The notes: generated by a model from the sequence alone, not told the origin. Positions 13,935-23,147 are shown, numbered from the stretch's first letter. The stretch is 64,000 nucleotides of DNA from Lucifuga dentata (GCA_014773175.1 VXCM01000907.1:62001-126000), one strand, 5' to 3'. Program-made: numbers and translations.

Positions 13935-16900
13935 TGTGTGTGTGTGTACTTTATTTCAGAGTGTGTGAATTCTCATCTGAGAGAAGAAAATTCCTTTCCC
14001 TTCTTAAACAGAAGAAGGAAATATTCTAAATAACAAATGGGAAAAAAGTGCATTGCAGTTTGACATTTGATCAATAAAGCGCATCCAGTCAACTTTTTTG
14101 CTGTCATGATTTTTGTGTTTCCACACAAAAATAGAGTAAAATTAAAGGCGATGTAATCTGCAGCAGCATTTTACAGCTTGAACAGAGGGAACGCATCACC
14201 TTTTCTCTGCATTACTGGTGGAGTGACGTCATTGAGATGAGTCATGCGCTGGCTTGACATTTACAACATACAGCACATGTGTTTCTAGACAGAACATGAT
14301 TATCCTCTATTATCCAAAATGTTTTGTAAACATGTCTGCATGTCAGAAAAGAAAATGTTAAATCTATAGAAATGGGCCCTTCAGTGAATGAGCGTAGATT
14401 AAAAAACACCAAATGTTTGCTGTATAAAGAGAGCAAAAGGTGAATGAGCTCGGTGACACAGCCAGAAAAACAGAACTGTATTCTACAGGGCTGCAGCTAT
14501 TATTCTGTCAATTTATTGTTTTTTTAGTATATATAATTTAAAAAAAGAGGGATAGATGGTGGATTAGACTTATTTAGGATGAACTGCACAGCTGTTGCAC
14601 TGGATTGCATGAGTACAGGTGTACTATTTGTCTTCTGCTCTGTGAGCTGAACCCCTTTAATGTTTAATTTATTATTTTAATACTAACATATCTCTAAATT
14701 AAACCAGTAAATGTTAACACAGAAGACAGATTAATTTCAAGATGGATGGATGGATTACAAAAGGCATAAAAGCCTTCTCAAAAAATATTTTGGAAATTCA
14801 TTTATAGGCTATGTTTTAAAATATATTCATCATATAAAGACAGAAAATAAACCATTTAATTATAACTCTTTTTGCTGATAGTTAATAATACCTTTGTTTA
14901 AATCCACACTTAATCACTTTATTTACATGTTTTTAATGCATAAAATGTTTAAATAAGCAGTTCTCAAACCATCTCACCAGAAAGCCACTAACTCAAAGAA
15001 CTTTAAGCCAGTTTATGACAGATAGAATCAAGTTCACTTTAAATCAAAATCAATTTTATCTATCACAAATAACATTGATTTTATTTGTGACTAACTTGTC
15101 ACCACAACAGAATTTCTATAGATTTTAGTTGGGTTGATTCTATGTGGAAATTTCCAGTCATTGGACATGCCACCAGGGGGCACTCCAAGTAGAACTGCTG
15201 GCACTTGTACCACAGTTTGAGAACCACTGAAATAAATAATTGGTTGCTTAACTGATATTTAATAACTGACAATGTCTATAATTCTTCCCGGGCACACTCA
15301 AGGCTCTAGACTTGTTTTGTTTGTCTTACAGTTTTTTGTTTTTTTTTTGTTTTTTTTTTTCAGAGTTATTATTCATGTGCATCAGTGGCAAGACTGAAAA
15401 ATGTCCTGTCAGTCATGGTTCATGATAGCACGTATGAATTTTCACAAAGCTCTGCTCATAAAAAAAAAAAAAAAAAAAAAAAGCATTTTAGTGATCTCTA
15501 CAAAAGCCGACCTTGCTCAACCGTGTCAATTTATTATGGGAAGTGCGCTCCTTATCTCCCTGGTCATCTTTGTTTGAGCTTTTTTGACTTTCTCACTTTA
15601 TTACATTCTCCCTCACTCTGTTCCTTCTTATTTTGCTCTTCCACCTCTTGTCTTTTTCACCTTCTCATCATTCTCCTCATTCTTCACTCTTGAGGGCAGC
15701 CTGTGATGAATGTCATTTCTGAGAGAGAAACTGACAGAGACTTGAATAGCAAGCTGGTTGAAGTGTGTGTGTGTGTGTGTATGTGTGTGTGTATAGCTGC
15801 TGTCAGTGGCAAAGCATCATGAATCTGTTATCCTTGCAGCACCAGATTAGATGGACAAAAAGGACAAATGGATTGATGAAGGGACACATGGAAGGACAGC
15901 TTGGTTTAGATGGAGCTGTGATTGATATTCTGTATTCCTCTTCGTGACAAAAAAACAAACAAAAAAAAAAAAAGCTCAATTTAGATAATATTCTTACACA
16001 TAATCGTTTGGACTGACCAATTGGATTAGTTTTGCAAGTAACATTTCCTCTCCATCTACAATTTCTGCAGGTTGTTAAACGCAGTAATTGATTCATATAT
16101 TGACCTCTCGTTTTGGCTCGTGTGTATCCGTGGTTAATTTTTTTTTTTTTTTTGGAAACATAATTATAAACCATTTTTCCTCATTTTAACTTATTTTGAT
16201 CCAGGTTGTAGCACATAGTAACTCACATAAGCATTTCACTGTTATTAAGGATTCACTCACGCTTTGCAACTAAATGAAGGGGATTGTATTTTAGCTGTTC
16301 TTGCCAAACATGCTGGGAGGTCTACTCTGAGAACTTGTCATTGGTTCCTTTTCATCTGGCAAGAAAATAAAAATTAGACCTCAGCGACATTAGAGAGGGG
16401 AAAACTCAGTATAGTCATTTTAAGGCATTTGTGTAAGTTAGGGTGATTTTCAAACTGTGGTACATGTGCCACCGGAGGTAGGCGAAGTGCCCTTGGTGTT
16501 ACACCAGACAACTCTGGAGATTTCTGCAAAGAATTAAAACAGTTGAAATCTATGGAGATTCTGTTATTGTGGAAAATTATTCACAAATAAAACAGGTTTT
16601 ATTGAGCAAATTTTGTTTAAATATTAATTTTTAATTTTTCTTTTTTTCGTCCTTTATGCACACTCTATACTTCCTTTCTAAGTGGGTGTGTAGCACAGTA
16701 CAGCACACGTGTATGTGTGAGGTTTTTGGAGTGATTTTGCTTTGAGTCAATGGCTTGTTGGTGTGGAGGAACTGAGTTAATATTAAGTTTAAAAACAGCT
16801 TTTCTCAAGTTTGAAAATGCAAAAAACACTCTCAATGATTAGAAGAGATAAGTTAACAATTTCATCCTTTTGTGTTTCCAGGCTAAATCCAAAGAGTCGC

Positions 16901-16993
16901 AGCAGCATACCAACCAGGTAAGAAAGATGCACCTATGAAACGGCCACAGCTGTTGTATATCTTTGCTTTAACTATGGCAATGTTGTTACTCAT

Positions 16994-17027
<34 letters not shown>

Positions 17028-20000
17028 CACGCACATGTGTCAGCGCTACATCTCCGAGCCCCACATCACCACGTTCTCCTTCGTGGCCAATGTTCTCGGC
17101 ACCTTCTAGTCCTCCGACCTCCAGTGACTCCTCTCCTGTCAGGTTGGTCCACGTTATTTGTGAACTTGCCAAGCCGATTTCAGACTACGCCTATACAGGG
17201 AAACTCTCACTCATCTGCGAATGTGTGTGACTGTGTGCAGGGCACGTGAGGCAGAACACTGCTGAGACACACCTGGATGAACCTGGAGCTGTTGTAGTGC
17301 CTGGAAAGTAGATTCAGGAACTGTTTTGGCTCTGGCTTGATGTTCCCAGTGTAATCCTAAACCCATTAGTGATCATGTTAATATGCTAATGTTTAGCTTA
17401 GTAGCTCTTTCAAATTTGTCACACCAGATATTACAGTTATTGTGAGTTTCACACTGAACAGCAGGGTTGTGTGGTACTGTAAGAATATTATTGTAAAGCA
17501 GAAAGCTGATGAAAGCAAGTATCAGCCTTGCTATAGTGTCCTTGAGCAAGACACTGACTTTCTATCAGCTTCACAGGAACTGTTTTATAGTTGACCACAA
17601 CCTTTGATCGCTCCTTTGGAAGCCTGGAAATTGAAAATATAAATTTCTCCTCACTCCTCAGAGTGATTTAGAGTGCATTTTCTAGCTGCATGCCATCACT
17701 GCACGCGGCTGATGATCAAAATGTGGATGTGAACACGAAGACTATTGACTAACTTGTCTGATGTGACCAAATGAATGATATCTATTACTGTAAATGCTCT
17801 ATCAGTGGCCGCAGCCTTTATTTACCTCAATGGCAGAGAGAACCCGGCCAGTATAAGATACAGGCTTTTATTGGAGACGGGCCTTTATTTCTAATTTTAG
17901 CTGTATGTATAACTTCATGCTTCTCGCCAAACTTTCTCTGTCTGCCACGATGGAGAAACATTTCAGTGTGATCATTCCTCTTGTCAGCTTTTATAAAGGT
18001 TAGTTTTCATCCACTTTATCCACATTTCCAGGTTGGTGTATTGACGGCGGAGTGTCCACTCATTCCTCGCCAGGGAGGAGCGCCATGTTTACGGCTTTGT
18101 TTCACGCTGAGTCTGATTGTTCCTTCTGGATGAAAGGACAATGGCTAGAGATGGTTTTAAAGCAGTTTGGTACTTAAACTGTTAAAAAAAAAACTGTTAA
18201 AAGTAAATAATGTCATCTGTTACGGAGCCCAGGAGGCCTCAAGGAGAGAAAAAAAAAAAANAAAAAAAAAAAAAGTAATTCAAACGATTTAGTAAGTCAT
18301 TCGACTGACATTTTCCCTCCTCCTTGAGCCTCCCAGGCTGCGTAGTTAGCGGCAGCAGAATACACTAATATTTGCCTGGACCAGTAAGAGACACATACCC
18401 AACCTGGCCTTTATTGGAAACCGGCCACTATTTCGTCCTGCTGACTTTGCCTCCTGGGCAGTAATTGGAGACAGGCCATTATTTGAATACCAGCTTTTAA
18501 TAGAGAATTTACGGTATGTATCTATTCATTAATTATTACAGCAGATCCCTTGGTTTTGAAGGTCAGATATTTTAAGTGCAGCTGCATTGTGATCATTAGG
18601 TTCGGTAGATGAGCTTCATCCATTAAAAAAAAAAACAAAAACATTTTTGCGTTGGCCATCGCTCTATACCTTCTCAGTACAGGTACTAATTTACCATAAG
18701 TCACAACTCCCGGTTCAAAATAACTTTATTAATGAGTGAGTGGGGCAAAGAAGACCATGTTTGGTGATGTGCTCCAGCTGTACAAACTGCATTTACACTT
18801 TGCTACTTGTGACTAAGATCTGATTGTAATGCGAGTTGCAGCTCAGATTGCATTGTGATCTAAATGCATGCTTCATGCATTTAGATGTTGTATTAACAGA
18901 CTTTTTTTGTATCTGGATATCTGGATACAGATCACATCTGATGATATCTGTTACTGCAATTTGAGCTTTAACTGTCCTGGTGCTACCATAGATGCTGTTT
19001 ATATATCATATGAGATACGATCAGGAGCTGAAACAGAAGAAAAAAGTGGCATTTGTGCATCAAAAAAAATAAATAAATAAAAAATAAGAACCTGTAATCT
19101 GTAACAGATCACATCCCTGAGGTTTGGATTTATTATGTGTGAATATGGCCACTTGATACTTGTAAAACAGTTCATATAAAGTAATGACCTTTCTGTGGTT
19201 TGAGGTGGCTCAGTGATGCCTGTTTCAGCCAGGAAGCTTTCTTTCTTTTCCTTTGCTCATAACATGCTCCCTTCTTTTCTCTCTGTTTGCAGCATTTCAG
19301 GGAGGAAGGCTCGAGCGCTGTACGCCTGCAAGGCAGAGCACGACTCTGAACTGTCCTTCATCGCAGGGACCATCTTTGAGAATGGTGAGTCAGGCTCCGG
19401 ACTAGCTAACAGTAAGGAAAGAGGAAAGCACGTGGAATGGTGTTTGTATAGAAACAATTACTGTCAGAATAAACAGTCAACTTTGGGAATGTGTTGGGCT
19501 TCTTCATTTAGCCTCCATGCACAATATAAAACAATCATTACTGTTGCTGAAAATAAAATAAGTTAGTTTTGTATTGTTGTATGATGACTGAAAAGCTTTT
19601 GACACTATTTTTATTGTGAAACCATTTTGCCTTTCCTTTCCTTTCCTTTCCTTTCCTTTCCTTTCCTTTCCTTTCCTTTCCTTGTTTAGTTAATCTCTCC
19701 TCTCCTCTCCTCTCCTCTCCTCTCCTCGATCTCTTGCGTTGTATTGCAGACTGTCCAGCTCCTCAAACCATAAATCACATTTATCTCCTCTCAGCTTATT
19801 TTAGCCCGCCTCTAATGAAGACCAGATTTATAGTAATAGCAGGATAATCACACTATTTAAGCAGCAGTTAAGCTGCTTTCCTCATTATTGGGCAGAATTA
19901 TAATCAAATTGATGTTAGTTGTAATGATACTTTAAATAAATTCCCAGGGAATTCTCTCTGCATGCTCCCTTTTCCTCTCAGAGATTCAGAAACTGGGCAG

Positions 20001-21860
20001 GGATTCACTTTCTTGCTTGTGGACACTTCAGCAGGGTTAGCTGACACATGGCCTCTCAAGCCACCAGCCCCGAAATAGAGTCTCCCTTATGGGTGTCACC
20101 AGAGCCCCGTGGAAAAATGTCGCCTTGGAGACATGCAATCCCCGCAGCGGAATCTCAACACCCCAAAACGGAGGCAAAGGTTGTTGCTAACCTCCTCATA
20201 GCCTGCCAAAGACGGAGCATCCCAGCTGTCCCTCACACACTCCCAGCCTCATAACACACACCCTGTTTAGCTTTCAGAAGAATGGAGTTACAGTAGAATG
20301 TATAAGTGTGTTTGTCTTAGCTGTTATGTCTTAGCTGTTTGTCTTAGCTGTCAATGCCGCCACAGTTTTGATGGGTAAAATCTGCATTCAAAGGAATATT
20401 ATTTTCACAGATGCTTCAATCAGGCAGATCAAACAGACAGAAAGCTGGTGCATGCTCTCGTGCATTTAGTTCACATTTGGCTTTGTCTCTTTCTTTGATG
20501 TAACTCTGTGGCAACTTGGGCTGCAACATCAGTGAGGTAGATTCCCTGTGAGAGATGACAAAATGTGGTAAACACGCGATTTAACCCTGCCGCAACTTCC
20601 TGTTTTGTCGACATATCTTGCCAGAGGATGTGTTGTTTTGGGTGTTTAATCAGAAACATTACAGCATGATGTACAGTATGCAAACACATAATTAATCCAA
20701 TTACGCTGCTTCTTTAAAGTGTTGTTGCTGTTCATAAACGAACTGTTGTGACATGTATGTCTCAAATCCAAATCCACCTTTGTGTCAGAGATTTTATTAG
20801 TGTATAATAAGCTCAACTTCAACAGTTAGCACTCATGTATAGATGTACAGTATTTTCCTTTATATCTTGAGATGTTTAATGAAGTCCAGGACAGACCATG
20901 TTCAAATGAAATCGTTCAGTCAAATTTGCCTGACATAATGAAATTAATCCATATTAAATTTTGAAGCCAATTAAAATGAAAACTTGGTGTAATCTACCAC
21001 ATTTATAATGAAATTCAGTGTGAAGTTGACTTTGTATTTTTATTGTAATTTAAACCGTGCTTTTGCTTATGAATTTGATGTCATTAATCTGGCATTTTAA
21101 AAAAAGCAATTAGTTTCCATCTTTATTTAAATAATGTGAGGATTTTCCAAACTCGGTTTTGGAACTCTGTTAACGTAGAATTTTTTGAAACGGCCCAAGA
21201 TGTTGGACTGATGTCCAACATCTGATGGATCAGCCATGGACTGATGTTCAGAGAACATCAGTCCATGGCTCGTCGTGCAAGTTCTGATGAAGGTTTAATC
21301 CACTTTGGGATCATTTTGTAGAGAGTTATGGGAAAATAATGGTTCATAGTCTGGCAGCAGGTTTAGATACTAAGTCAGACACAAAAAGTAGTAGAACTAG
21401 TAATCAGATTGTAACAGAGGAAAAAATACTCCAGTACATGTATTGTATCCTGGATTCAAATTTATATTTAAGTAAAAATAAAGTGTTAGCATTAAAAATG
21501 TACTCAAGTATTCAAAGTACTTTCACTTTGAATACTTGAGTACTTGAGTTCAGCAGAGTTTACTGTCGCTGCCTAACCCTATTTGCAGTTTTGGAGATTT
21601 TCACAGATTCGGATCATCTTAAATAGGCAGAGAAATAAAAGACCAAAGGAAGGAAGAAAATAAGGAAAGGGAAAAAAAACATGTCCTGACTTTTCTCTTT
21701 CTTTTTTCTTCCAGTCAAAAAAAACAAACAACAAAAAACAAAAAAAAAAACAGTAGAGTTGTCTTTTCAGTTCAGTTAAAGCAATAATGATAATGATTTG
21801 TCAACTGTGAATTAAATTACTAAATTATGGGTATACACCACACTGTAAATTAAATTTTGG

Positions 21861-21921
<61 letters not shown>

Positions 21922-22008
21922 CATCCCTCCAGGGAGCCTGGCTGGCTTGAAGGGACTCTGGACGGTCGGACGGGACTGATACCAGAAAACTATGTGGAAT
22001 TTGTATAG
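163..22008 (+). CDS. arhgap26: arhgap26 (GRAF1) Rho GTPase-activating protein, 3' ten coding exons
   Basis: Ten exons join in one frame: 163-221, 6183-6288, 7825-7984, 9347-9491, 9914-10091, 16882-16917, 17044-17142, 19293-19384 and 21920-22008, with every border GT-AG (nine listed; the tenth and earlier coding exons lie off the left end or were not seen, so treat the count in the window as nine). The product carries the C-terminal half of the RhoGAP domain ([28 protein letters not shown]), a Ser/Pro-rich linker ending [13 protein letters not shown], and a C-terminal SH3 domain ([15 protein letters not shown] through [11 protein letters not shown]). GRAF1 is known to couple BAR-PH membrane binding to GTP hydrolysis on RhoA and Cdc42 and to act in clathrin-independent endocytosis. 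The BAR, PH and arginine-finger exons are outside the window. ARHGAP10 and ARHGAP42 are paralogues; the linker and SH3 match my memory of ARHGAP26 best, and the neighbouring glucocorticoid receptor gene supports this. Confidence 0.95.
1487..2289 (-). mobile_element. L2/CR1-like non-LTR retrotransposon, 3' end with reverse-transcriptase C-terminus
   Basis: An uninterrupted minus-strand frame of 209 codons (1660-2289) carries strings typical of the end of LINE reverse transcriptases of the jockey/CR1/L2 group: [53 protein letters not shown] and [19 protein letters not shown]. On the minus strand the element ends in an ATTG tetranucleotide run (1487-1499), a tail common in fish L2 elements. It lacks the 5' part (endonuclease and catalytic RT motifs), so it is dead on arrival, though recent enough to keep the frame. 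L2 is more likely than Rex1, without certainty. Confidence 0.85.
2999..3030. repeat. (TCC)n trinucleotide microsatellite
   Basis: Ten or more tandem TCC units in an intron. It creates spurious poly-Ser and poly-Pro reading frames. Confidence 0.95.
4287..4712 (+). mobile_element. Non-autonomous TIR element, copy 1
   Basis: The ends are inverted repeats, CTAATGCTGCATTTG on the left and CAAATGCAGCATTAG on the right, with further imperfect pairing inward (CTCAGAA / TTCTGAG). The 426-bp unit recurs in inverse orientation at 7231-7661. No transposase is visible, so it is MITE-like. The superfamily is unknown; I could not fix a target-site duplication. Confidence 0.7.
5690..5815. repeat. GT-rich low-complexity tract
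   Basis: Imperfect (GT)n and GTGTAT runs extend through about 5430-5815. They give long His/Thr-rich minus-strand frames with no family resemblance. Confidence 0.7.
6086..6154. repeat. (CT)n microsatellite forming the polypyrimidine tract before the exon at 6183
   Basis: A pure CT run at 6086-6128 continues as imperfect CT/CTTT to 6154 and as pyrimidine-rich DNA up to the CAG acceptor at 6180-6182. Confidence 0.95.
6183..6288 (+). CDS. arhgap26: arhgap26 exon: RhoGAP domain ([21 protein letters not shown])
   Basis: The exon begins after CTGTCCAG at the end of a 100-nt pyrimidine-only tract and ends AA|GTAGGT in phase 2. It encodes [13 protein letters not shown], then [17 protein letters not shown], the conserved helix pair of RhoGAP domains. 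The next exon supplies the final base of an Asn codon. Confidence 0.95.
6874..6918. repeat. (CAT)n trinucleotide microsatellite
   Basis: About 15 CAT units with one interruption, lying in an intron. Confidence 0.95.
7231..7661 (-). mobile_element. Non-autonomous TIR element, copy 2 (inverse orientation)
   Basis: Its reverse complement matches copy 1 over most of its length: GTTGTACCTCAGAACTG, ATGAAAACTTTGGTTTG, GTGTTTTCTTTG and GAAAATTCTGAG are shared or nearly so. It lies in the intron on the other side of the exon at 6183-6288. Confidence 0.7.
7777..7822. repeat. (CT)n microsatellite forming the polypyrimidine tract before the exon at 7825
   Basis: 23 uninterrupted CT units run directly into the TTAG acceptor. 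Any length change alters the polypyrimidine tract itself. Confidence 0.97.
7825..7984 (+). CDS. arhgap26: arhgap26 exon: RhoGAP core ([16 protein letters not shown])
   Basis: The exon follows an almost pure (CT)n tract ending TTAG and ends GAGAAG|GTGAGC in phase 0. It encodes [15 protein letters not shown], then [20 protein letters not shown] and [12 protein letters not shown]. The asparagine in ANLGVVFGP is the conserved RhoGAP residue that supports the arginine finger. The segment is nearly identical to human ARHGAP26. Confidence 0.97.
7985..9346 (+). other. arhgap26: arhgap26 intron, no further feature
   Basis: It contains short GT and CA runs (7993-8008, 8370-8500) and a single N at 8033 in a C-run. 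Nothing coding is recognised. Confidence 0.75.
9347..9491 (+). CDS. arhgap26: arhgap26 exon: end of GAP domain and start of linker
   Basis: The acceptor is GATTGTGCAG and the donor is AAAG|GTGAGC (phase 1). The product begins [20 protein letters not shown] and continues to [14 protein letters not shown]. The [12 protein letters not shown] string is shared with human ARHGAP26. The exon moves from the GAP fold into the unstructured linker. Confidence 0.93.
9914..10091 (+). CDS. arhgap26: arhgap26 exon: Ser/Asn-rich linker
   Basis: Acceptor CTCCTGTAG, donor TCGCT|GTGAGT (phase 2). The product starts [20 protein letters not shown], has a low-complexity Asn/Ser run encoded by an imperfect AGC/AAC repeat near 9980-10015, and ends NIRPNSL, matching human TRPNSL. 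Conservation is low between these anchors, as expected for a disordered linker. Confidence 0.88.
13107..13190. repeat. Dispersed repeat, copy 1 (copy 2 at 61168-61250)
   Basis: TTTAAATGGCAAGTTTTG, a TCTCACA block and ATTCTAGT occur in the same order and spacing at 61168-61250, in direct orientation. The family is unknown. Confidence 0.6.
13371..13398. repeat. (GA)n microsatellite
   Basis: 14 GA units in the long arhgap26 intron, followed at 13423-13461 by a poly(T) run with one N. Confidence 0.95.
13892..13948. repeat. (GT)n microsatellite
   Basis: About 28 TG units with one GG interruption. Confidence 0.96.
14958..15229 (+). mobile_element. Short TIR element, hAT-like ends
   Basis: The left end is CAGTTCTCAAACCA and the right end, reverse-complemented, is CAGTGGTTCTCAAACTGTGG. 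The CAGnGnTTCTCAAACT end is typical of hAT elements in vertebrates. The target-site duplication is not clear. The unit has 272 bp and no transposase. Confidence 0.55.
16447..16612 (-). mobile_element. Partial inverse copy of the 14958-15229 element
   Basis: The segment starts TTTTCAAACTGTGGTACATG and continues through ATCTATGGAGATTCTGTT and TTCACAAATAAAA. These match the reverse complement of 15056-15229 (CTCAAACTGTGGTACAAGTG, ATCTATAGAAATTCTGTT, GTCACAAATAAAA). Confidence 0.6.
16882..16917 (+). CDS. arhgap26: arhgap26 36-nt symmetric exon in the linker
   Basis: The exon lies between TTTGTGTTTCCAG and AG|GTAAGA. It is 36 nt (12 codons), enters and leaves in the same phase, and encodes [11 protein letters not shown]. 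Skipping it would keep the frame, joining PNSL to ATSPSPTSP, which resembles the human protein (PNSLPPNPSPTSP) more closely. It is therefore a good candidate cassette exon. Only a 126-nt intron separates it from the next exon. Confidence 0.8.
16995..17024. repeat. (GT)n microsatellite 19 nt upstream of the exon at 17044
   Basis: 15 GT units fill the position of the polypyrimidine tract in a 126-nt intron between two exons. Confidence 0.97.
17044..17142 (+). CDS. arhgap26: arhgap26 exon: Ser/Pro-rich linker ([13 protein letters not shown])
   Basis: The exon begins after GCACATGTGTCAG, just 19 nt beyond a (GT)n tract, and ends CCTGTCAG|GTTGGT. It encodes [20 protein letters not shown], then [12 protein letters not shown], nearly identical to human ARHGAP26. 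The acceptor is poor in C and rich in G, so the exon may be weakly defined. The human protein has an optional hydrophobic segment after SSPVR in one isoform; I do not see it here. Confidence 0.93.
17143..19292 (+). other. arhgap26: arhgap26 intron containing a hAT-like element
   Basis: The main content is the element at 17786-18517. The rest is unremarkable AT-rich DNA, with one N at 18261 inside the element. Confidence 0.8.
17786..18517. mobile_element. Non-autonomous hAT-like element with 8-bp target-site duplication
   Basis: The ends are imperfect inverted repeats: TACTGTAAATGCTCTAT on the left and, reverse-complemented, TACCGTAAATTCTCTAT on the right. ATATCTAT (17778-17785) and GTATCTAT (18518-18525) flank them, an 8-bp duplication with one mismatch as expected for hAT insertion. 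Repeated GGCC(T)TTTATT / GGCCACTATTT motifs lie inside. It has 732 bp and no transposase frame. Confidence 0.65.
19293..19384 (+). CDS. arhgap26: arhgap26 exon: N-terminal half of SH3 domain
   Basis: The acceptor is CTCTGTTTGCAG and the donor is AATG|GTGAGT (phase 1). It encodes [20 protein letters not shown], then [25 protein letters not shown] is the ALYDY-type RT-loop strand of the SH3 domain. The GRAF SH3 domain is known to bind proline-rich partners such as FAK, PYK2 and dynamin. Confidence 0.96.
19630..19727. repeat. Adjacent (TTTCC)n and (TCTCC)n pentanucleotide repeats
   Basis: About 11 units of CTTTC lie at 19630-19683 and about 7 units of CTCTC/TCTCC at 19694-19727. All pyrimidines are on the + strand, so it is an H-DNA-prone mirror-type tract. 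Confidence 0.93.
21232..21270. repeat. Perfect hairpin, 18-bp arms, 3-nt loop
   Basis: The left arm AGCCATGGACTGATGTTC pairs exactly with 21253-21270 across loop AGA. A smaller perfect hairpin, GATGTTGGAC / GTCCAACATC with a 4-nt loop, lies just upstream at 21199-21222. Confidence 0.95.
21500..21543. repeat. Perfect hairpin, 19-bp arms, 6-nt loop
   Basis: GTACTCAAGTATTCAAAGT (21500-21518) pairs exactly with 21525-21543. The ACTTGAGTA motif recurs at 12041-12075, which suggests descent from a transposon family. Confidence 0.93.
21865..21917. repeat. (CT)n microsatellite forming the polypyrimidine tract before the last arhgap26 exon
   Basis: 26 CT units run directly into the CAG acceptor of the terminal coding exon. 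Confidence 0.97.
21920..22008 (+). CDS. arhgap26: arhgap26 terminal coding exon: C-terminal half of SH3 domain and stop
   Basis: The exon starts right after a (CT)n tract ending TCAG and stops at TAG 22006-22008. It encodes [20 protein letters not shown], then [16 protein letters not shown] and IPENYVEF are the SH3 tryptophan strand and the 3-10 helix motif. The ending agrees with human ENYVEFL plus stop. Confidence 0.97.
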
Positions 22009-22371
22009 TCTGAGGCTTCTGTCAAAACCTGGACTGGATCATCAAAGTAACTGGATCGGAATAGACCAAACTGGACTGGATTGGACTAGATTTGACTATG
22101 GGGACCAGACAGACTCCATTAGTTTATACAGTATACTGGACTGACCAGAGTGGATTAGACTGGGAATTGAAACAAGACTGTGGTGAACTGTACAAGACAA
22201 ATATGATGTAGAAGTGGAGTGAAGTGGGGTGGGGTAGAGTGAAGTGAAGTGGAGTGGAGTGAGACCACTGAGTTGCACTGGAAAAAAAGACTAGACCCCC
22301 TGTGGATCTGGCTGTAATTGGATTAATGTGGATGGCTTCCCAGTCCTGGTAACAAGGTGGTAATGAACTTG

Positions 22372-22375
<4 letters not shown>

Positions 22376-22434
<59 letters not shown>
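22376..22434. repeat. Compound (GT)n(GA)n microsatellite, copy 1
   Basis: About 12 GT units switch directly to about 16 GA units. Confidence 0.95.
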
Positions 22435-22437
<3 letters not shown>

Positions 22438-22781
22438 ACTACAACACGGAACGCTGCCCTCTAAAGGCATGTTAATGTTACTGCAATAGTAAACAGCAAC
22501 AACACCACTAAGAACATTTTTGTAGAAAGGCGACATTTCCCAGAGTTCACCTGTTCATCAAACGTTGTAGGTAGTTATGGAATTTTTCTGGAAAAGTGCT
22601 GGAAAATACAAAGTACAGAGAAAAGCAAATGTCTAAACTTTATCCAACTCTTCAGCAGACACCGTGCAGTTTCCGTGTTCTGGCAGCTGTGTTAGCTCTC
22701 TCTGCACGTTTGAATCACGGGTTCGTAACCGTGTTCACGCGGAACGAAAACCTCCAGACTGTTTTGTCTGTTCACAATTCC

Positions 22782-22787
22782 AATAAA
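22782..22787 (+). terminator. arhgap26: Candidate polyadenylation signal of arhgap26
   Basis: AATAAA occurs 774 nt after the stop codon. No cleavage site can be shown from sequence alone, and later signals exist. Confidence 0.3.
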
Positions 22788-23140
22788 GCTTCATTCAAAA
22801 CAAAACGGCTGCATCCATTCAGGCAGCTTCGGGATGAATTTTGGAAAAAATCGGACTTGAAGAAATTGGCTGGTGAGACTTTGCAAACAGCAACTGCAAG
22901 AATTTCTGACGTGGAAGAAATTATCAGATATTTAGATATCAGTCTCTTATCTGCTCTACTTTGTCACTTTTACTGACTTTTCCTTTTTAAATAATATAAA
23001 TATGTCTTCCAGCCGTTAGTTTGACAATCTCCAGTTTGCTGATGCCGTGTTTGAAACTGGATTCAAAGCGAAAACACGAGTACTTTGTTTGTCTTCCAGT
23101 CAATCAATCAATTAGTGCCTTCAGATCACTTTATGCTGTC

Positions 23141-23147
23141 TGTGTGC

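Larger units (their letters stand above)
10092..16881 (+). other. arhgap26: arhgap26 long intron with repeats
   Basis: It holds poly(A) and poly(T) runs with N bases at 12164 and 13432, three 10-bp AAACTCAGCC units near 12808-12837, a dispersed repeat at 13107-13190, (GA)n at 13371-13398, (GT)n at 13892-13948 and an inverted pair of TIR-like repeats at 14958-15229 and 16447-16612. A pattern of paired ACTTGAGTA motifs at 11990-12085 resembles fish transposon debris. No exon is recognised. Confidence 0.75.
19385..21919 (+). other. arhgap26: Last arhgap26 intron: tandem repeats and hairpins
   Basis: It holds (TTTCC)n at 19630-19683, (TCTCC)n at 19694-19727, hairpins at 21199-21222, 21232-21270 and 21500-21543, and the (CT)n acceptor tract. 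No exon is seen. Confidence 0.8.

Noticed and set aside
21232..21270. microRNA precursor
   Set aside because: The stem is too short (18 bp) and the 3-nt loop too tight for Drosha/Dicer substrates.
22596..22976. 126-codon open frame after the arhgap26 stop
   Set aside because: No recognisable family, no splice or promoter context, and it lies in the expected 3' UTR. It could be transposon-derived, but I cannot support a gene.
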